Positions 16,003 through 24,760 are shown, numbered from the stretch's first letter. The stretch: DNA of 64,000 nucleotides from Betaproteobacteria bacterium HGW-Betaproteobacteria-7 (GCA_002840765.1 PHCE01000012.1:62001-126000), one strand, 5' to 3'. A program made the numbers and translations. Notes: generated from the sequence alone by a model not told the origin.

Positions 16003-17415
16003 ATGAACTTCTATAACGAGATGTACGATGCCAACGGCGGCGTCAGGGAGCACTACAAGGGATACGAGGCTTGGCTCAAGGCAACTCCGGGCGAGCGCAT
16101 CGAGCGCAAACGGGCCGAGGCCGATCTGGCCTTCCACCGCGTTGGCATCACCTTCGCTGTCTATGGCGAAGAGGCCGGTAAGGAACGCCTGATTCCCTTC
16201 GACGTCATCCCGCGCATCATCCCGTCCGCCGAGTGGAAGGGCATGCAGAAGGGCTTGCGCCAGCGGGTCACGGCGCTCAACATGTTCCTGCGCGATGTCT
16301 ATCACGATCAGGAAATTCTCAAGGCCGGCAAGGTTCCGGCCGAGCAGGTGCTGAACAACGCTCAATATCGTCCGGTGATGCAGGGGGTCGATCTGCCCGG
16401 CGACATCTACGCCCACATCGCCGGTGTCGACATCGTGCGGGCTGGGGCCGGCGAGTGCTACGTGCTGGAAGACAACCTGCGCGTGCCGTCGGGGGTCTCC
16501 TACATGCTGGAAGACCGCAAGATGATGATGCGGCTCTTCCCCGAACTGTTCGCCCGACACAAGGTGGCGCCGGTCCAGCACTACCCGGATATGCTCCTGG
16601 AAAAGCTGCGCGCCGTCGCGCCGACGGGCGTCAGCGACCCGACCGTTGTCGTGCTGACGCCGGGCGCCTACAACAGCGCCTATTTCGAACATACCTTCCT
16701 GGCCCAGCAGATGGGTGTCGAACTGGTCGAAGGCCGCGACCTGTTCGTCCAGGACGAGGTGGTCTACATGCGGACGACGCAGGGGCCACAGCGCGTCGAC
16801 GTCATCTACCGCCGCATTGACGACGACTTCATGGATCCGCTGGCCTTCCGCCCCGATTCCGCCCTCGGCGTGCCAGGCATCCTGAAAGCCTATCAGGCCG
16901 GCAACGTGACGCTGTCCAATGCCATCGGCACCGGTGTCGCCGACGATAAGTCGATCTACCCCTACGTGCCGGAGATGATCCGCTTCTATCTCGGCGAGGA
17001 ACCGATCCTCAACAACGTGCCGACCTACATGTGCCGCAAGGCGGACGACCTCAAGTACGTGCTCGCCCACCTGGCGGAACTGGTGGTCAAGGAAGTTCAC
17101 GGTGCCGGCGGCTACGGCATGCTGGTCGGCCCGGCATCGACGAAGGAACAGATCGAGAACTTCCGCCAGTTGCTGATCGCCAAGCCGGAAGGCTACATCG
17201 CCCAGCCGACGCTGGCCCTGTCCAACTGCCCGACCTTCGTCGAAGAGGGCATCGCGCCGCGGCACCTCGACCTGCGGCCCTTCGTGCTGTCCTCGGGCAA
17301 GTGTGTGGATATGGCGCCTGGCGGCCTGACCCGGGTCGCCCTGACCAAGGGCTCGCTGGTGGTCAATTCGTCGCAGGGCGGCGGCACCAAAGACACCTGG
17401 GTCCTTGAAGACTGA
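16003..17415 (+). CDS. Circularly permuted ATP-grasp protein of the Anbu cluster
   Basis: A 470-aa circularly permuted type 2 ATP-grasp protein (DUF404/DUF407 group). It should catalyse ATP-dependent amide or peptide-like ligation on an unknown substrate. Family marks are the N-terminal YDANGGVREHYKGYEAWL, GITFAVYGEE, LEDNLRVPSGVSYMLEDR, LTPGAYNSAYFEH and the C-terminal KEVHGAGGYGMLVGP. Homologues sit in the conserved cluster with an alpha-E protein, usually a transglutaminase-like protein, and the Anbu proteasome homologue. Here it is the first gene behind a sigma-54-type promoter, 17 nt before the alpha-E gene. Confidence 0.92.
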   Translation: MNFYNEMYDANGGVREHYKGYEAWLKATPGERIERKRAEADLAFHRVGITFAVYGEEAGKERLIPFDVIPRIIPSAEWKGMQKGLRQRVTALNMFLRDVYHDQEILKAGKVPAEQVLNNAQYRPVMQGVDLPGDIYAHIAGVDIVRAGAGECYVLEDNLRVPSGVSYMLEDRKMMMRLFPELFARHKVAPVQHYPDMLLEKLRAVAPTGVSDPTVVVLTPGAYNSAYFEHTFLAQQMGVELVEGRDLFVQDEVVYMRTTQGPQRVDVIYRRIDDDFMDPLAFRPDSALGVPGILKAYQAGNVTLSNAIGTGVADDKSIYPYVPEMIRFYLGEEPILNNVPTYMCRKADDLKYVLAHLAELVVKEVHGAGGYGMLVGPASTKEQIENFRQLLIAKPEGYIAQPTLALSNCPTFVEEGIAPRHLDLRPFVLSSGKCVDMAPGGLTRVALTKGSLVVNSSQGGGTKDTWVLED

Positions 17416-17432
17416 ACAAGGGAGAGAGAAAA

Positions 17433-18380
17433 ATGCTATCGCGTACCGCCGACCACCTGTTCTGGATGTCCCGCTATATCGAACGGGCGGAGAATCTCGC
17501 CCGCCTGCTCGACGTCACCTGGCAGATGTCGCTCGTCCCGCAATCGCTGGAAGCGGCGAACCAGAACTGGAACGCCATCATCGCCCTGAACAGTCTTGAG
17601 GAAAGCTTTGCCAAAAAGTATTCCGAGGTCAATGCCGACAACGTGCTGCGCTTCATGGTCAGCGATCCGGACAATTTCGCCTCGATCTACAGCTGCCTGC
17701 GCCTCGCCCGCGAGAACGCTCACGCCGTGCGTGGCACGGTCACCGCGGAGATGTGGGAAACGCTCAACTCGACCTGGCTGGAAGCCCGCGAAAAGACTTT
17801 TGAACAGATCCTCAATGGCGGCGTCGGCGAATTCTTCGAGTGGGTCAAGATGCGCTCCTCGCTGTCGCGCGGCACGACGCTCGGCACCCTGCTGCAGGAC
17901 GAGGCCTTCCACTTCATCCGCCTCGGCACGCTGCTCGAGCGCGCCGACAACACGGCGCGCATTCTCGACGTCAAATATCACGTGCTGCGCCCGCATGGCG
18001 ACGAGGGCGCCACCGACTTTTACCAGTGGGGCGCCCTGTTGCGTTCCGTTTCGGCCTTCGAGGTGTATCGCAAGGTGTACCGCGACGTGATCACGCCGGA
18101 GCGGGTCACCGAACTGCTGATCCTGCGCAAGGACATGCCGCGCTCGCTGCACTTCTGCATGAATGGCGTGGTCAAGAACCTCGACCTGATCGCCAATCGG
18201 CACTCCGATGAAACTGCGCGCCATGCCGGCATGCTGCATGCCCAACTGCACTACTCCCGCGTCGAGGACATCCTCGCCGAAGGCCTGCACCCGTGGCTGA
18301 CCGACTTCATGGATCGCATCTACGCGCTTGGCGATGGCATCAGCCGCGACTTTCTCGTGCCGATGGCGGAGGCGGCGTGA
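17433..18380 (+). CDS. Alpha-E domain-containing protein
   Basis: All-helical alpha-E protein (315 aa), starting with MLSRTADHLFWMSRYIERAENLARLLDVT, the hallmark of the family. Further marks are LARENAHAVRGTVTAEMWE and FHFIRLGTLLERADNTARILDVKYH. Function is unknown, but the family is tightly linked to circularly permuted ATP-grasp proteins and Anbu. GGGAGAGA precedes the ATG. Its stop overlaps the GTG start of the Anbu gene (GTGA), so the two are translationally coupled. Confidence 0.92.
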   Translation: MLSRTADHLFWMSRYIERAENLARLLDVTWQMSLVPQSLEAANQNWNAIIALNSLEESFAKKYSEVNADNVLRFMVSDPDNFASIYSCLRLARENAHAVRGTVTAEMWETLNSTWLEAREKTFEQILNGGVGEFFEWVKMRSSLSRGTTLGTLLQDEAFHFIRLGTLLERADNTARILDVKYHVLRPHGDEGATDFYQWGALLRSVSAFEVYRKVYRDVITPERVTELLILRKDMPRSLHFCMNGVVKNLDLIANRHSDETARHAGMLHAQLHYSRVEDILAEGLHPWLTDFMDRIYALGDGISRDFLVPMAEAA

Positions 18381-19111
18381 CCTATTGCGTCGCCATGCGC
18401 CTGGATGCAGGCCTGGTTTTCCTGTCCGATTCGCGCACCAACGCCGGCGTCGATCACATCAACACCTTCCGCAAGATGCACGTCTTCGCCAAGGACGGCG
18501 AGCGCGTGCTGGTGCTGATGACCTCGGGCAACCTGTCGATCAGCCAGTCGGTAGTCAATACCTTGCGGGAAAAGCTGGAGTCCGCGCGCGGCCCCAATCT
18601 GAACAAGGTCAGGAACATGTTCGAGGCCGCCAAACACGTTGGCGACTGTCTGCGCGAGGTCCACGACCGCGATGCCGATGCCCTGGAGAAGTTCGGCGTC
18701 GACTTTGCCTCGTCAATGATCCTCGGCGGTCAGATCAAGGGCGAGGAGCAGCGCGTTTTCAGCATCTACGCGGCCGGCAACTTCATCGAGTCAACGCGCG
18801 AGACGCCGTATTTCCAGATCGGCGAATCGAAGTACGGCAAGCCGATCATCGACCGTGTGGTCAGCCCCCAGACCTCGCTCGACGAAGCCGCCAAGTGCGC
18901 GCTGATCTCGATGGACTCGACCATCCGCTCCAACCTCTCGGTCGATCTGCCACTCGACCTGTTGATCTACGAACGCGATGCCCTGAAAGTCAGACAGCAC
19001 GTCAAGATCACCCGCGATACCGCCTACTACGGACAGATTCGCAAGCAATGGGGCGAGCACCTGCGTCAGGGCTTCGCCGCCTTGCCTGATCCAGACTGGT
19101 CCAGTCTTTAG
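18377..19111 (+). CDS. Anbu-type proteasome-like peptidase
   Basis: Proteasome-type Ntn hydrolase of the Anbu group (244 aa). The start is the GTG at 18377, giving M-TYCVAMRLDAGLVFLSDSR. Removal of Met exposes Thr1, with Asp17 and Lys32 at positions expected for the Thr1/Asp17/Lys33 proteasome active site. LTSGNLSISQSV-like and SSMILGGQI segments match the beta-subunit fold. It ends the three-gene ATP-grasp/alpha-E/Anbu operon. The transglutaminase-like gene usually found in this cluster is absent. The substrate is unknown. Confidence 0.9.
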   Translation: MTYCVAMRLDAGLVFLSDSRTNAGVDHINTFRKMHVFAKDGERVLVLMTSGNLSISQSVVNTLREKLESARGPNLNKVRNMFEAAKHVGDCLREVHDRDADALEKFGVDFASSMILGGQIKGEEQRVFSIYAAGNFIESTRETPYFQIGESKYGKPIIDRVVSPQTSLDEAAKCALISMDSTIRSNLSVDLPLDLLIYERDALKVRQHVKITRDTAYYGQIRKQWGEHLRQGFAALPDPDWSSL

Positions 19112-19167
19112 CGGTTAGCGGCGAGGAAGCATTGCCGTTCGCGGCGAATTTGTGCACCCTTTGCTGC

Positions 19168-19839
19168 ATGCAACAGGATCTCTTCTCACTCGCCGACGAT
19201 AGCGGTCTCGAAGCCGTCGCCGGTGGTCGCGGGCGACGCCTTGGTTCGGGCACGGTCCTCCTTCCCGGCCTGGCGTTGGCCGAGGCACCAAATCTGGTCG
19301 CCGAGATCGGCAGCATCGCCAGGGTTGCCCCGTTCCGCAACATGCTGACACCGGGTGGTCAGGCGATGTCGGTAGCCATGACCAACTGTGGTCCGCTTGG
19401 CTGGGTAAGCGACCGCGCCGGGTACCGCTACCAGGCCAACGACCCTGATAGCGGTCAGCCGTGGCCAGCGATGCCGGCGGCCTTCGGCCAACTGGCCAGC
19501 GCGGCGGCAGCGCTGGCCGGTTTTGCCGACTTCGTGCCGGATGCCTGCCTGATCAACCGCTACCTTCCCGGGGCGCGCATGTCGCTGCACCAGGATCGCG
19601 ACGAGCGCGATTTCAGCCAGCCTATCGTCTCCGTCTCGCTTGGCCTGTCGGCCAACTTCCAATTGGCCGGCGAGACGCGCAGCGGTCCGCGCCTGCGCTT
19701 GCCGCTGGTGCACGGTGACGTGCTCGTCTGGGGCGGCCCCGACCGGCTGCGCTTCCATGGCGTGCAGAGTATCGCCGCAGGCGAGCATCCGCTGACCGGC
19801 GCCTGCCGCTACAACCTGACCTTCCGGCGCGCAACCTGA
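19168..19839 (+). CDS. alkB: DNA oxidative demethylase AlkB
   Basis: Fe(II)/2-oxoglutarate dioxygenase (223 aa) that removes 1-methyladenine and 3-methylcytosine from DNA. It aligns closely with E. coli AlkB as remembered: TPGGQAMSVAMTNCGPLGW, QPWPAMP, and INRYLPGARMSLHQDRDE. Iron ligands are His141, Asp143 and His197; Arg214 and Arg220 in CRYNLTFRR bind 2-oxoglutarate. The ATG at 19168 is preferred to one at 19132 because it matches the family N-terminus (MQQDLF). It overlaps alkA by one base. Confidence 0.95.
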   Translation: MQQDLFSLADDSGLEAVAGGRGRRLGSGTVLLPGLALAEAPNLVAEIGSIARVAPFRNMLTPGGQAMSVAMTNCGPLGWVSDRAGYRYQANDPDSGQPWPAMPAAFGQLASAAAALAGFADFVPDACLINRYLPGARMSLHQDRDERDFSQPIVSVSLGLSANFQLAGETRSGPRLRLPLVHGDVLVWGGPDRLRFHGVQSIAAGEHPLTGACRYNLTFRRAT

Positions 19840-20729
19840 TGGCGCCGACGCAGTGCCGGCTTGAGCTGCCGGTCGGTTTCAGGCCTGCCGACATTCTTGA
19901 ATTTCACGGGCGTGATGTTCTTGCCGTCGGCGAGCGCACTACTGCCGACCGGCTGGAAAAGGGCCTCATCTGGCAAGGCCAGCCAGCCTGCCTGAGCATT
20001 ATTTTTCAACCCGGATCGGCCGAAGCCGAATTGGCCATCGATGGTGGCAGCGCCGAGCCAGCAGCGCTAATGGCCGCCGCTCGCCGGCTGCTCGGTCTCG
20101 ACCAGCCGGTCGAGGCGTTCGAACGGGCGCATGCCGGCCATCCGCAACTCGGCCCGCTGCTCGCCCGTCAGGCTGGCTTGCGTGTGCCGCAGGCGGCAAC
20201 GCCGTTCGAAGCACTGAGTTGGGCGATCACCGGCCAGCAGATCAGCCTCGGCGCTGCCGTGTCGTTGCGCCGCAAGCTGTTGCTCGCCGCGGGCCTCCGC
20301 CATTCCGGCGGGTTGCTCTGCTACCCCGATGCCGCCCGCGTCGCTGCACTCGACGAAGCGAGACTGCGCGGCGCCGGTTTCTCCGGCAGCAAGACGCAGA
20401 CGCTGCTGGCCGTAAGCCGGCTGGTGGAAGAGGGGGCTTTGCCGCTCGATGACTGGCTGGCGGCGCAACCAGCCGAGGAGGTCCGCGAACGCCTGTTGGC
20501 GGTGCGTGGCATTGGCCCGTGGACGGTTGATTACGTGCTATTGCGCGGCTACGGCTGGCTCGACGGTTCGCTGCACGGCGATGCCGCCGTGCGCCGCGCC
20601 CTTGGTCGTCTGCTGGACAGAGCGCAGGCACCGGACGAGAAGGAAGCGCGCAGCTGGCTGGTGCCCTTCGCCCCGTGGCGGGCGCTGCTCGCTGCCCACC
20701 TGTGGGCCTCGCTGGCCCTGGCGGCCTGA
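19839..20729 (+). CDS. alkA: DNA-3-methyladenine glycosylase II (AlkA type)
   Basis: HhH-GPD base-excision glycosylase (296 aa) that removes alkylated purines. The central AITGQQISLGAA segment, the helix-hairpin-helix GIGPWTVDYVLLRG and the catalytic Asp248 in LHGDAAVRRAL are visible. The N-terminal 85 residues correspond to the AlkA_N domain. The start overlaps the alkB stop (TGATG), giving a dedicated alkylation-repair operon with direct-reversal and excision enzymes. No ada regulator is in the window. Confidence 0.9.
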   Translation: MAPTQCRLELPVGFRPADILEFHGRDVLAVGERTTADRLEKGLIWQGQPACLSIIFQPGSAEAELAIDGGSAEPAALMAAARRLLGLDQPVEAFERAHAGHPQLGPLLARQAGLRVPQAATPFEALSWAITGQQISLGAAVSLRRKLLLAAGLRHSGGLLCYPDAARVAALDEARLRGAGFSGSKTQTLLAVSRLVEEGALPLDDWLAAQPAEEVRERLLAVRGIGPWTVDYVLLRGYGWLDGSLHGDAAVRRALGRLLDRAQAPDEKEARSWLVPFAPWRALLAAHLWASLALAA

Positions 20730-20733
20730 GGCG

Positions 20734-22368
20734 TCAGGCCGTATCGCTGGCTGGTGCTGCTGGCGCCTCGCGATGCAGGCCATCAAGCAGTCGCGCCGCT
20801 TTGGCCACCTGATCGACGATGCGCCGGAGGGCGCTGAAGCTGCGCGTCAGCGCATCCATTGGCCCCATGGCCAGACGGCCGTCGGCGCCGGCGCCGAGCA
20901 GGGCGGCTTTCAAGGCCTGGTACTCAGCCTCGAAGGCGGCCAGTTGCTCCGCCGTCGCCGGTTGCGGATGCCCACCGGCCGGATCGAACTGGGCGAGCAA
21001 CTGCCCGGCATGGTCGGCCAGCGCGCAAATCCCGTCGTGCAGCGGGCTGCCAGCCAAGGTTGCCACGGCCTCGCGGCCAACCGTGATGTCCGGCGCCAGC
21101 TCCTGGCAGAGATCGTAATAGCCCTGTATGCGCAGCAGCACCGCCAGGGTGCTTGCCGTGCTTTCGGACATGCCGTGCCGGTTGACCTCGGTCAGGAAGT
21201 TGCGCATCGCCTGGCTGAGTCCCGGCTGCGCCGCCGAATCGTCGGGCCGTGCCGGCCGTCCGGCAAGCAGGGCGGTACGGTTGCGGACGCCGCCGAGGGT
21301 CATGCCAGCGAGGCGGAGCATCTCGCGGCGCAGCGCATCGGCGGCCAGCGACGGTACTGAGGCAACGTTGTGGTCGATGTATTGCGGCTGGCCGACTTCC
21401 TCTTCGCGGGTGCGAAAGCGGCCTTGCAGGAAACGCGTCAGGCGATCGGTCAGCGGCCACATCAGGGCGACGCCGAGCAGGTTGAACAGGGTATGGAACA
21501 GCGCTAGGCTGACCGCCGGCGAGGATTCCAGTTCGAAGGCATCGCGCAGGTGGGCAACGCCGGCCAGCAGCAGCGGCAGCATGAGCAGGGCGACGAAACC
21601 GGTCAGCAAGTTGAATATCACATGCGCCAGTGCCGCCCGGCGGGCGTTGGGCGTGGCGCCGATGACGGCGAGCAGGGCCGTCACCGTCGTGCCGATGTTG
21701 GCGCCGATAACTGCTGCCGCCGCTTCCGAGAGCGGGATGATGCCAGCCTGGGCCAGGGTCAGGACCACCACCAAGGCTGCTGCCGAGGCCTGCATGAGCA
21801 CGGTCAGCAACATGCCGGCGAGAACGAAGGCGACCACCGACAGGAGTCCGCGGCCGGACAGGGAGGCCAGATCCAGCGCCTGTTCGCTGCCGGCGAAACC
21901 CTGCTGGATGAAGGAAATGCCAAGGAACAGTACGCCGAAACCGGTGAGCGCGCCGCCGATCGCGCCGCGCCGCGTCTCCGGCCCGGAGATGCGCAGCGCC
22001 ATGCCCAACCCGATCAATGGCAGCGCTGCCGCGTCAACCTTGATCTTCATGCCGACCAGGGCGACCAGCCAGCCAGTCATCGTCGTCCCGACGTTGGAGC
22101 CGAAGAGCACCCACAGCGATTGGCCGAGCGTCAGCAACCCGGCATTGACGAAGCCGATGGCGGCGACAGTGACGGCGCTCGACGACTGGACCATGGCGGT
22201 GACGATGATGCCGGAGAGCAGGCCGCGCCAGCGTGTCTGTGTCGATGACGAGATGATCGCGCCAAGCGCCGGGCCGGCCGCCATTTTCAGGCCGTCGGTC
22301 ATCAGTGCCATGCCGAGCAGGAAAAGGCCGACGCCGCCGAGCAGCACGCCGAATCCAATGCCTTCCAT
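20734..22368 (-). CDS. Na/Pi cotransporter family protein with PhoU-like domain
   Basis: Sodium-dependent phosphate transporter of the NptA/YjbB group (544 aa). The duplicated Na_Pi_cotrans repeats carry QSSSAVTVAAIGFV near residue 61 and MQASAAALVVVLTLA near residue 190, each followed by a GANIGTT/GSNVGTT motif. Eight or so membrane helices fill residues 1-310. The C-terminal 200 residues are a soluble PhoU-like helical domain. Such proteins import or export phosphate. It is convergent with alkA, with 4 nt between the stops. Confidence 0.9.
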   Translation of the reverse strand: MEGIGFGVLLGGVGLFLLGMALMTDGLKMAAGPALGAIISSSTQTRWRGLLSGIIVTAMVQSSSAVTVAAIGFVNAGLLTLGQSLWVLFGSNVGTTMTGWLVALVGMKIKVDAAALPLIGLGMALRISGPETRRGAIGGALTGFGVLFLGISFIQQGFAGSEQALDLASLSGRGLLSVVAFVLAGMLLTVLMQASAAALVVVLTLAQAGIIPLSEAAAAVIGANIGTTVTALLAVIGATPNARRAALAHVIFNLLTGFVALLMLPLLLAGVAHLRDAFELESSPAVSLALFHTLFNLLGVALMWPLTDRLTRFLQGRFRTREEEVGQPQYIDHNVASVPSLAADALRREMLRLAGMTLGGVRNRTALLAGRPARPDDSAAQPGLSQAMRNFLTEVNRHGMSESTASTLAVLLRIQGYYDLCQELAPDITVGREAVATLAGSPLHDGICALADHAGQLLAQFDPAGGHPQPATAEQLAAFEAEYQALKAALLGAGADGRLAMGPMDALTRSFSALRRIVDQVAKAARLLDGLHREAPAAPASDTA

Positions 22369-22516
22369 GTGTCTCCGTGTCGTTGTCGGTATTTGCGGCC
22401 AGCATGGCGCCGGGGCAGGCAGCCGTCAAGCTGGTGACGGCAGACGCGTCAGGCGGGCGGCGCCGGCACGTTGCCGCCGAGTCTATGCCCGCAGCTGCTG
22501 GTCGAAGTCGCCAGTG

Positions 22517-22747
22517 TCAGCGCAGGCGGGTGTTCAGTTGGTCGATGACGCCAGCCCAGTCGGCATCGTCAATGATCTCTTCCTTGAGGAAATCGCGCTG
22601 GGAACTGCTCCAGAATGGCGCCCGGTAGAGGGGGACCTCGTTCGGTAGCGGCCGGTGCGCGGCGATGAACGCATCGATGGCCCCCGGCGCATTGGCCAGG
22701 CCCAATTGGGCGAACAGGTTGCTCATCGTGTGCAGGTTGGCTTCCAT
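22517..22747 (-). CDS. DUF2789 domain-containing protein
   Basis: A 76-aa cytosolic protein of the DUF2789 family. The family pattern MEANLHTMSNLFAQLGL, AFIAAHRPLP, APFWSSSQRDFL and DDADWAGVIDQLN is complete. CTGGAG lies about 9 nt before the ATG. Function is unknown. It is followed, 148 nt later, by the Na/Pi transporter gene in the same direction. Confidence 0.85.
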   Translation of the reverse strand: MEANLHTMSNLFAQLGLANAPGAIDAFIAAHRPLPNEVPLYRAPFWSSSQRDFLKEEIIDDADWAGVIDQLNTRLR

Positions 22748-22856
22748 GGCATTACTCCAGTAGTCAGCGCGGCAGGCATGGCCCCGGTGCCGATGACCGG
22801 CGGGGGAAGGAATAGCGAAGGCGGAACAATCCGCATCGCCTCGTTCATTCGAGTGA

Positions 22857-22883
22857 CATCGCCGGGAACAGTTCCGGGCGATG
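22857..22883. repeat. 27-nt near-perfect palindrome upstream of DUF2789
   Basis: Thirteen bases on each side of A22870 are complementary with a single G-G mismatch (22864/22876). The arms run CATCGCC-GGGAAC and GTTCC-GGGCGATG. No T-run follows on either strand, so an operator or RNA hairpin is more likely than a terminator. Confidence 0.7.
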
Positions 22884-22904
22884 CTGGGGCCCGGATTTGT
22901 TCCT

Positions 22905-23408
22905 TCAGGCCAGGCGCAACACGCCGAACGATGCCTGCGGGCCGCAGAGCAGCCAGATCTGTTCGAAGGGATGGGCCGGCGGAATCTCGATCTCCGCCAG
23001 GTGCGCGGTGAAATCGTTGATATCCCACAGCGGTAGCGCTGAACGGATCAGCAGCCAGACTCGCGGTGCGTGGTAGCTCTTGGTCGCCTTGTCGGCCAGC
23101 AGGCGGTTGAGCGGCGTCAGCAGCCGGATATCCAGCGGTACCAAAGAGGACAGCCGCTTCTCTTCCGATGTCGCTGCCGATTTTCCCTGGCGCCCGAGCA
23201 ATTCCTTGGCATCGGATGCCGTCCCGTAAAAATGGCCAACCTCGATGTGCAAAGGCTGTCCGTCCAGCGCACAAAGCGCATCGGGCTCCGGCGGCTGACG
23301 CAGTTCGCAAAAGGCGAAGCGGGACTCGCCCCACAAGTCGGTCAGGGCGTCGGAAAACTGGATCAGAGCCTCAATTTCGAGATCGTACTTTTCGTTGGTG
23401 TTGGGCAT
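22905..23408 (-). CDS. Hypothetical protein, possible PD-(D/E)xK-like fold
   Basis: A 167-aa protein not assigned to a family. A segment EPDALCALDGQPLHIEVGHF (about residues 41-60) resembles a PD-x(n)-[DE]-x-[VK] nuclease core, with an upstream helix rich in acidic residues. The last part (HPFEQIWLLCGP) is beta-alpha. The catalytic lysine is not clear, so nuclease activity is only a possibility. The frame is open to 23837, but MPNTNEKYDLE at 23408 is the most plausible start. It is monocistronic. Confidence 0.55.
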   Translation of the reverse strand: MPNTNEKYDLEIEALIQFSDALTDLWGESRFAFCELRQPPEPDALCALDGQPLHIEVGHFYGTASDAKELLGRQGKSAATSEEKRLSSLVPLDIRLLTPLNRLLADKATKSYHAPRVWLLIRSALPLWDINDFTAHLAEIEIPPAHPFEQIWLLCGPQASFGVLRLA

Positions 23409-23475
23409 GGCGTGAACAGGCGAAACCCGCGCGAAGGAAAAATCATCGCCTGGGCAGGCGCAGGATGCAACGAAC

Positions 23476-23500
23476 GCGCTATTCATGCAATCAATAGCGC
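23476..23500. repeat. 8-bp inverted repeat in the yidB leader
   Basis: GCGCTATT (23476-23483) pairs with AATAGCGC (23493-23500) across a 9-nt spacer, in the 217-nt gap between divergent genes at 23408 and 23626. It is a candidate operator or leader hairpin. Nothing else recognisable was seen in the gap. Confidence 0.45.
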
Positions 23501-23625
23501 CAGGCTCATACTTCGTTATGGCAACTGGAACAATACTTGGCTTGCGTGGGACTATCGTGCGGACCACAATCCCAACAAAATCGCTACCGTGCGGTGGCGG
23601 TCGGCCAACTCTCGGGAGATCTCGG

Positions 23626-24108
23626 ATGGGACTATTGGATTCATTGGTGAGTGCGGCCTTGGGCGGTGGACAGGGCGAGCAGGCGCAAGGCAGCGCGGGC
23701 GGACTCGATCCGCAGATGATCATGGGCATCATTGGTGTCCTGATGAACAATGCCGGCGGTCTGTCCGGGCTGCTGAGCAAGCTGCGGCAGGGCGGCCTCG
23801 GCGAGGCGGCGCAATCCTGGATCGGTACCGGCGCCAATCAGCCGGTCTCGCCCGATGCCGTGAGTGGCGCCCTGGGCAATGACCTCATGGCCATGCTCGC
23901 CAAGCAGTTGGGCGGTAGCCAGCAACAGGCAGCCGGCACGATGGCCGACTTGCTGCCGGGGCTGATCGACCAGCTGACACCGCAAGGGCAGTTGCCGGCC
24001 GACAATGGCCTGGGCACGCTGGGCGATCTGCTCGGCGGCGGACGCGGCGGCCAGGGGATGGATGCTGGCGCTCTCGCCGGCATGCTGGGTGGCCTGCTGC
24101 GCAAGTAA
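23626..24108 (+). CDS. YidB family protein (DUF937)
   Basis: YidB/DUF937-family protein (160 aa), Gly- and Leu-rich with low complexity. Visible marks: MGLLDSLVSAALGGG at the start, GGLSGLLSKLRQGGLGEAAQSWIGTG, the NQPVSP motif typical of YidB, and the C-terminal LAGMLGGLLRK. Function is unknown. The ATG at 23626 has GGGAG 7 nt upstream; the longer open frame from 23485 is not YidB-like. A terminator follows. Confidence 0.85.
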   Translation: MGLLDSLVSAALGGGQGEQAQGSAGGLDPQMIMGIIGVLMNNAGGLSGLLSKLRQGGLGEAAQSWIGTGANQPVSPDAVSGALGNDLMAMLAKQLGGSQQQAAGTMADLLPGLIDQLTPQGQLPADNGLGTLGDLLGGGRGGQGMDAGALAGMLGGLLRK

Positions 24109-24130
24109 GCGGCCTGCACGCTCCTGGAAG

Positions 24131-24152
24131 CGGCCTCTGCGGAGGCCGTTTT
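24131..24152 (+). terminator. Rho-independent terminator of yidB-like gene
   Basis: A 7-bp stem CGGCCTC/GAGGCCG (24131-24137 with 24142-24148), a 4-nt loop and a TTTTA tail, 22 nt after the stop. Confidence 0.8.
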
Positions 24153-24188
24153 ACATGTACGAGAAATGGTGGGGCTGGATCTGGCTTC

Positions 24189-24716
24189 TCAGTCGATCGA
24201 TCGCCACATGTAGCGTGCCGGCGGCGGGTAGGTGGCCAGTGCCGCCGTGGCCGCCGGGGCGAGTGGCCGGCGCTCGGCGAAACCACATCGCTGCCAGAAG
24301 GCGAAGGCGTCCTGCACGCAGACCAGGGCCGCCTGCGCCAGGTCCTGCCGGCGCGCCGCCTGCAGCGCATGTTCGACCAGTCGCGCGCCGAGGCCACTGC
24401 CGCTGGCTGCTGGCGCCACCGCCAGATCGTGGACATACAGGCAATCGGCCGCCCCGGTGACGACAAACTCGCCACCCAGCGGCGTCACTTTGTCCAGGTG
24501 GGACGGGTAGGTCGCCAGATAGGCGCCGACCTCGCCGCCGATTTCCGCCACCCACGTAAAATCCGCAGCCGCCGCCAGTCGGCCGCGCCAGGTGCTTTCG
24601 TCCTCGTTCATCTCCGGCACGTAGCACTGTCGCTGCACGGCCAATATCGCCGGCAGGTCGGTCGGGTGCATCGGGCGGAGGAAGGGGATATCAAGGGTGA
24701 AAGCTGTGGATTGCAT
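24189..24716 (-). CDS. GNAT family N-acetyltransferase
   Basis: GNAT-fold acetyltransferase (175 aa). The acetyl-CoA site reads LYVHDLAVAPAASGSGLGARLVEHAL (motif A, R/Q-x-x-G-x-G/A type, about residues 92-117), and the C-terminal QDAFAFWQRCGF is motif B. Substrate unknown. It is 44 nt downstream of the GGDEF gene in the same direction and could be co-transcribed with it. Confidence 0.87.
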   Translation of the reverse strand: MQSTAFTLDIPFLRPMHPTDLPAILAVQRQCYVPEMNEDESTWRGRLAAAADFTWVAEIGGEVGAYLATYPSHLDKVTPLGGEFVVTGAADCLYVHDLAVAPAASGSGLGARLVEHALQAARRQDLAQAALVCVQDAFAFWQRCGFAERRPLAPAATAALATYPPPARYMWRSID

Positions 24717-24760
24717 GGCTGTACTAGGCGAGGAGCGAGACGGAAGGGCTTTCTGTCCTG

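Noticed and set aside
15814-17265. 483-codon minus-strand open frame opposite the ATP-grasp gene
   Set aside because: Antisense to a strongly conserved family, rich in His/Gln/Arg from complementary codons; no support.
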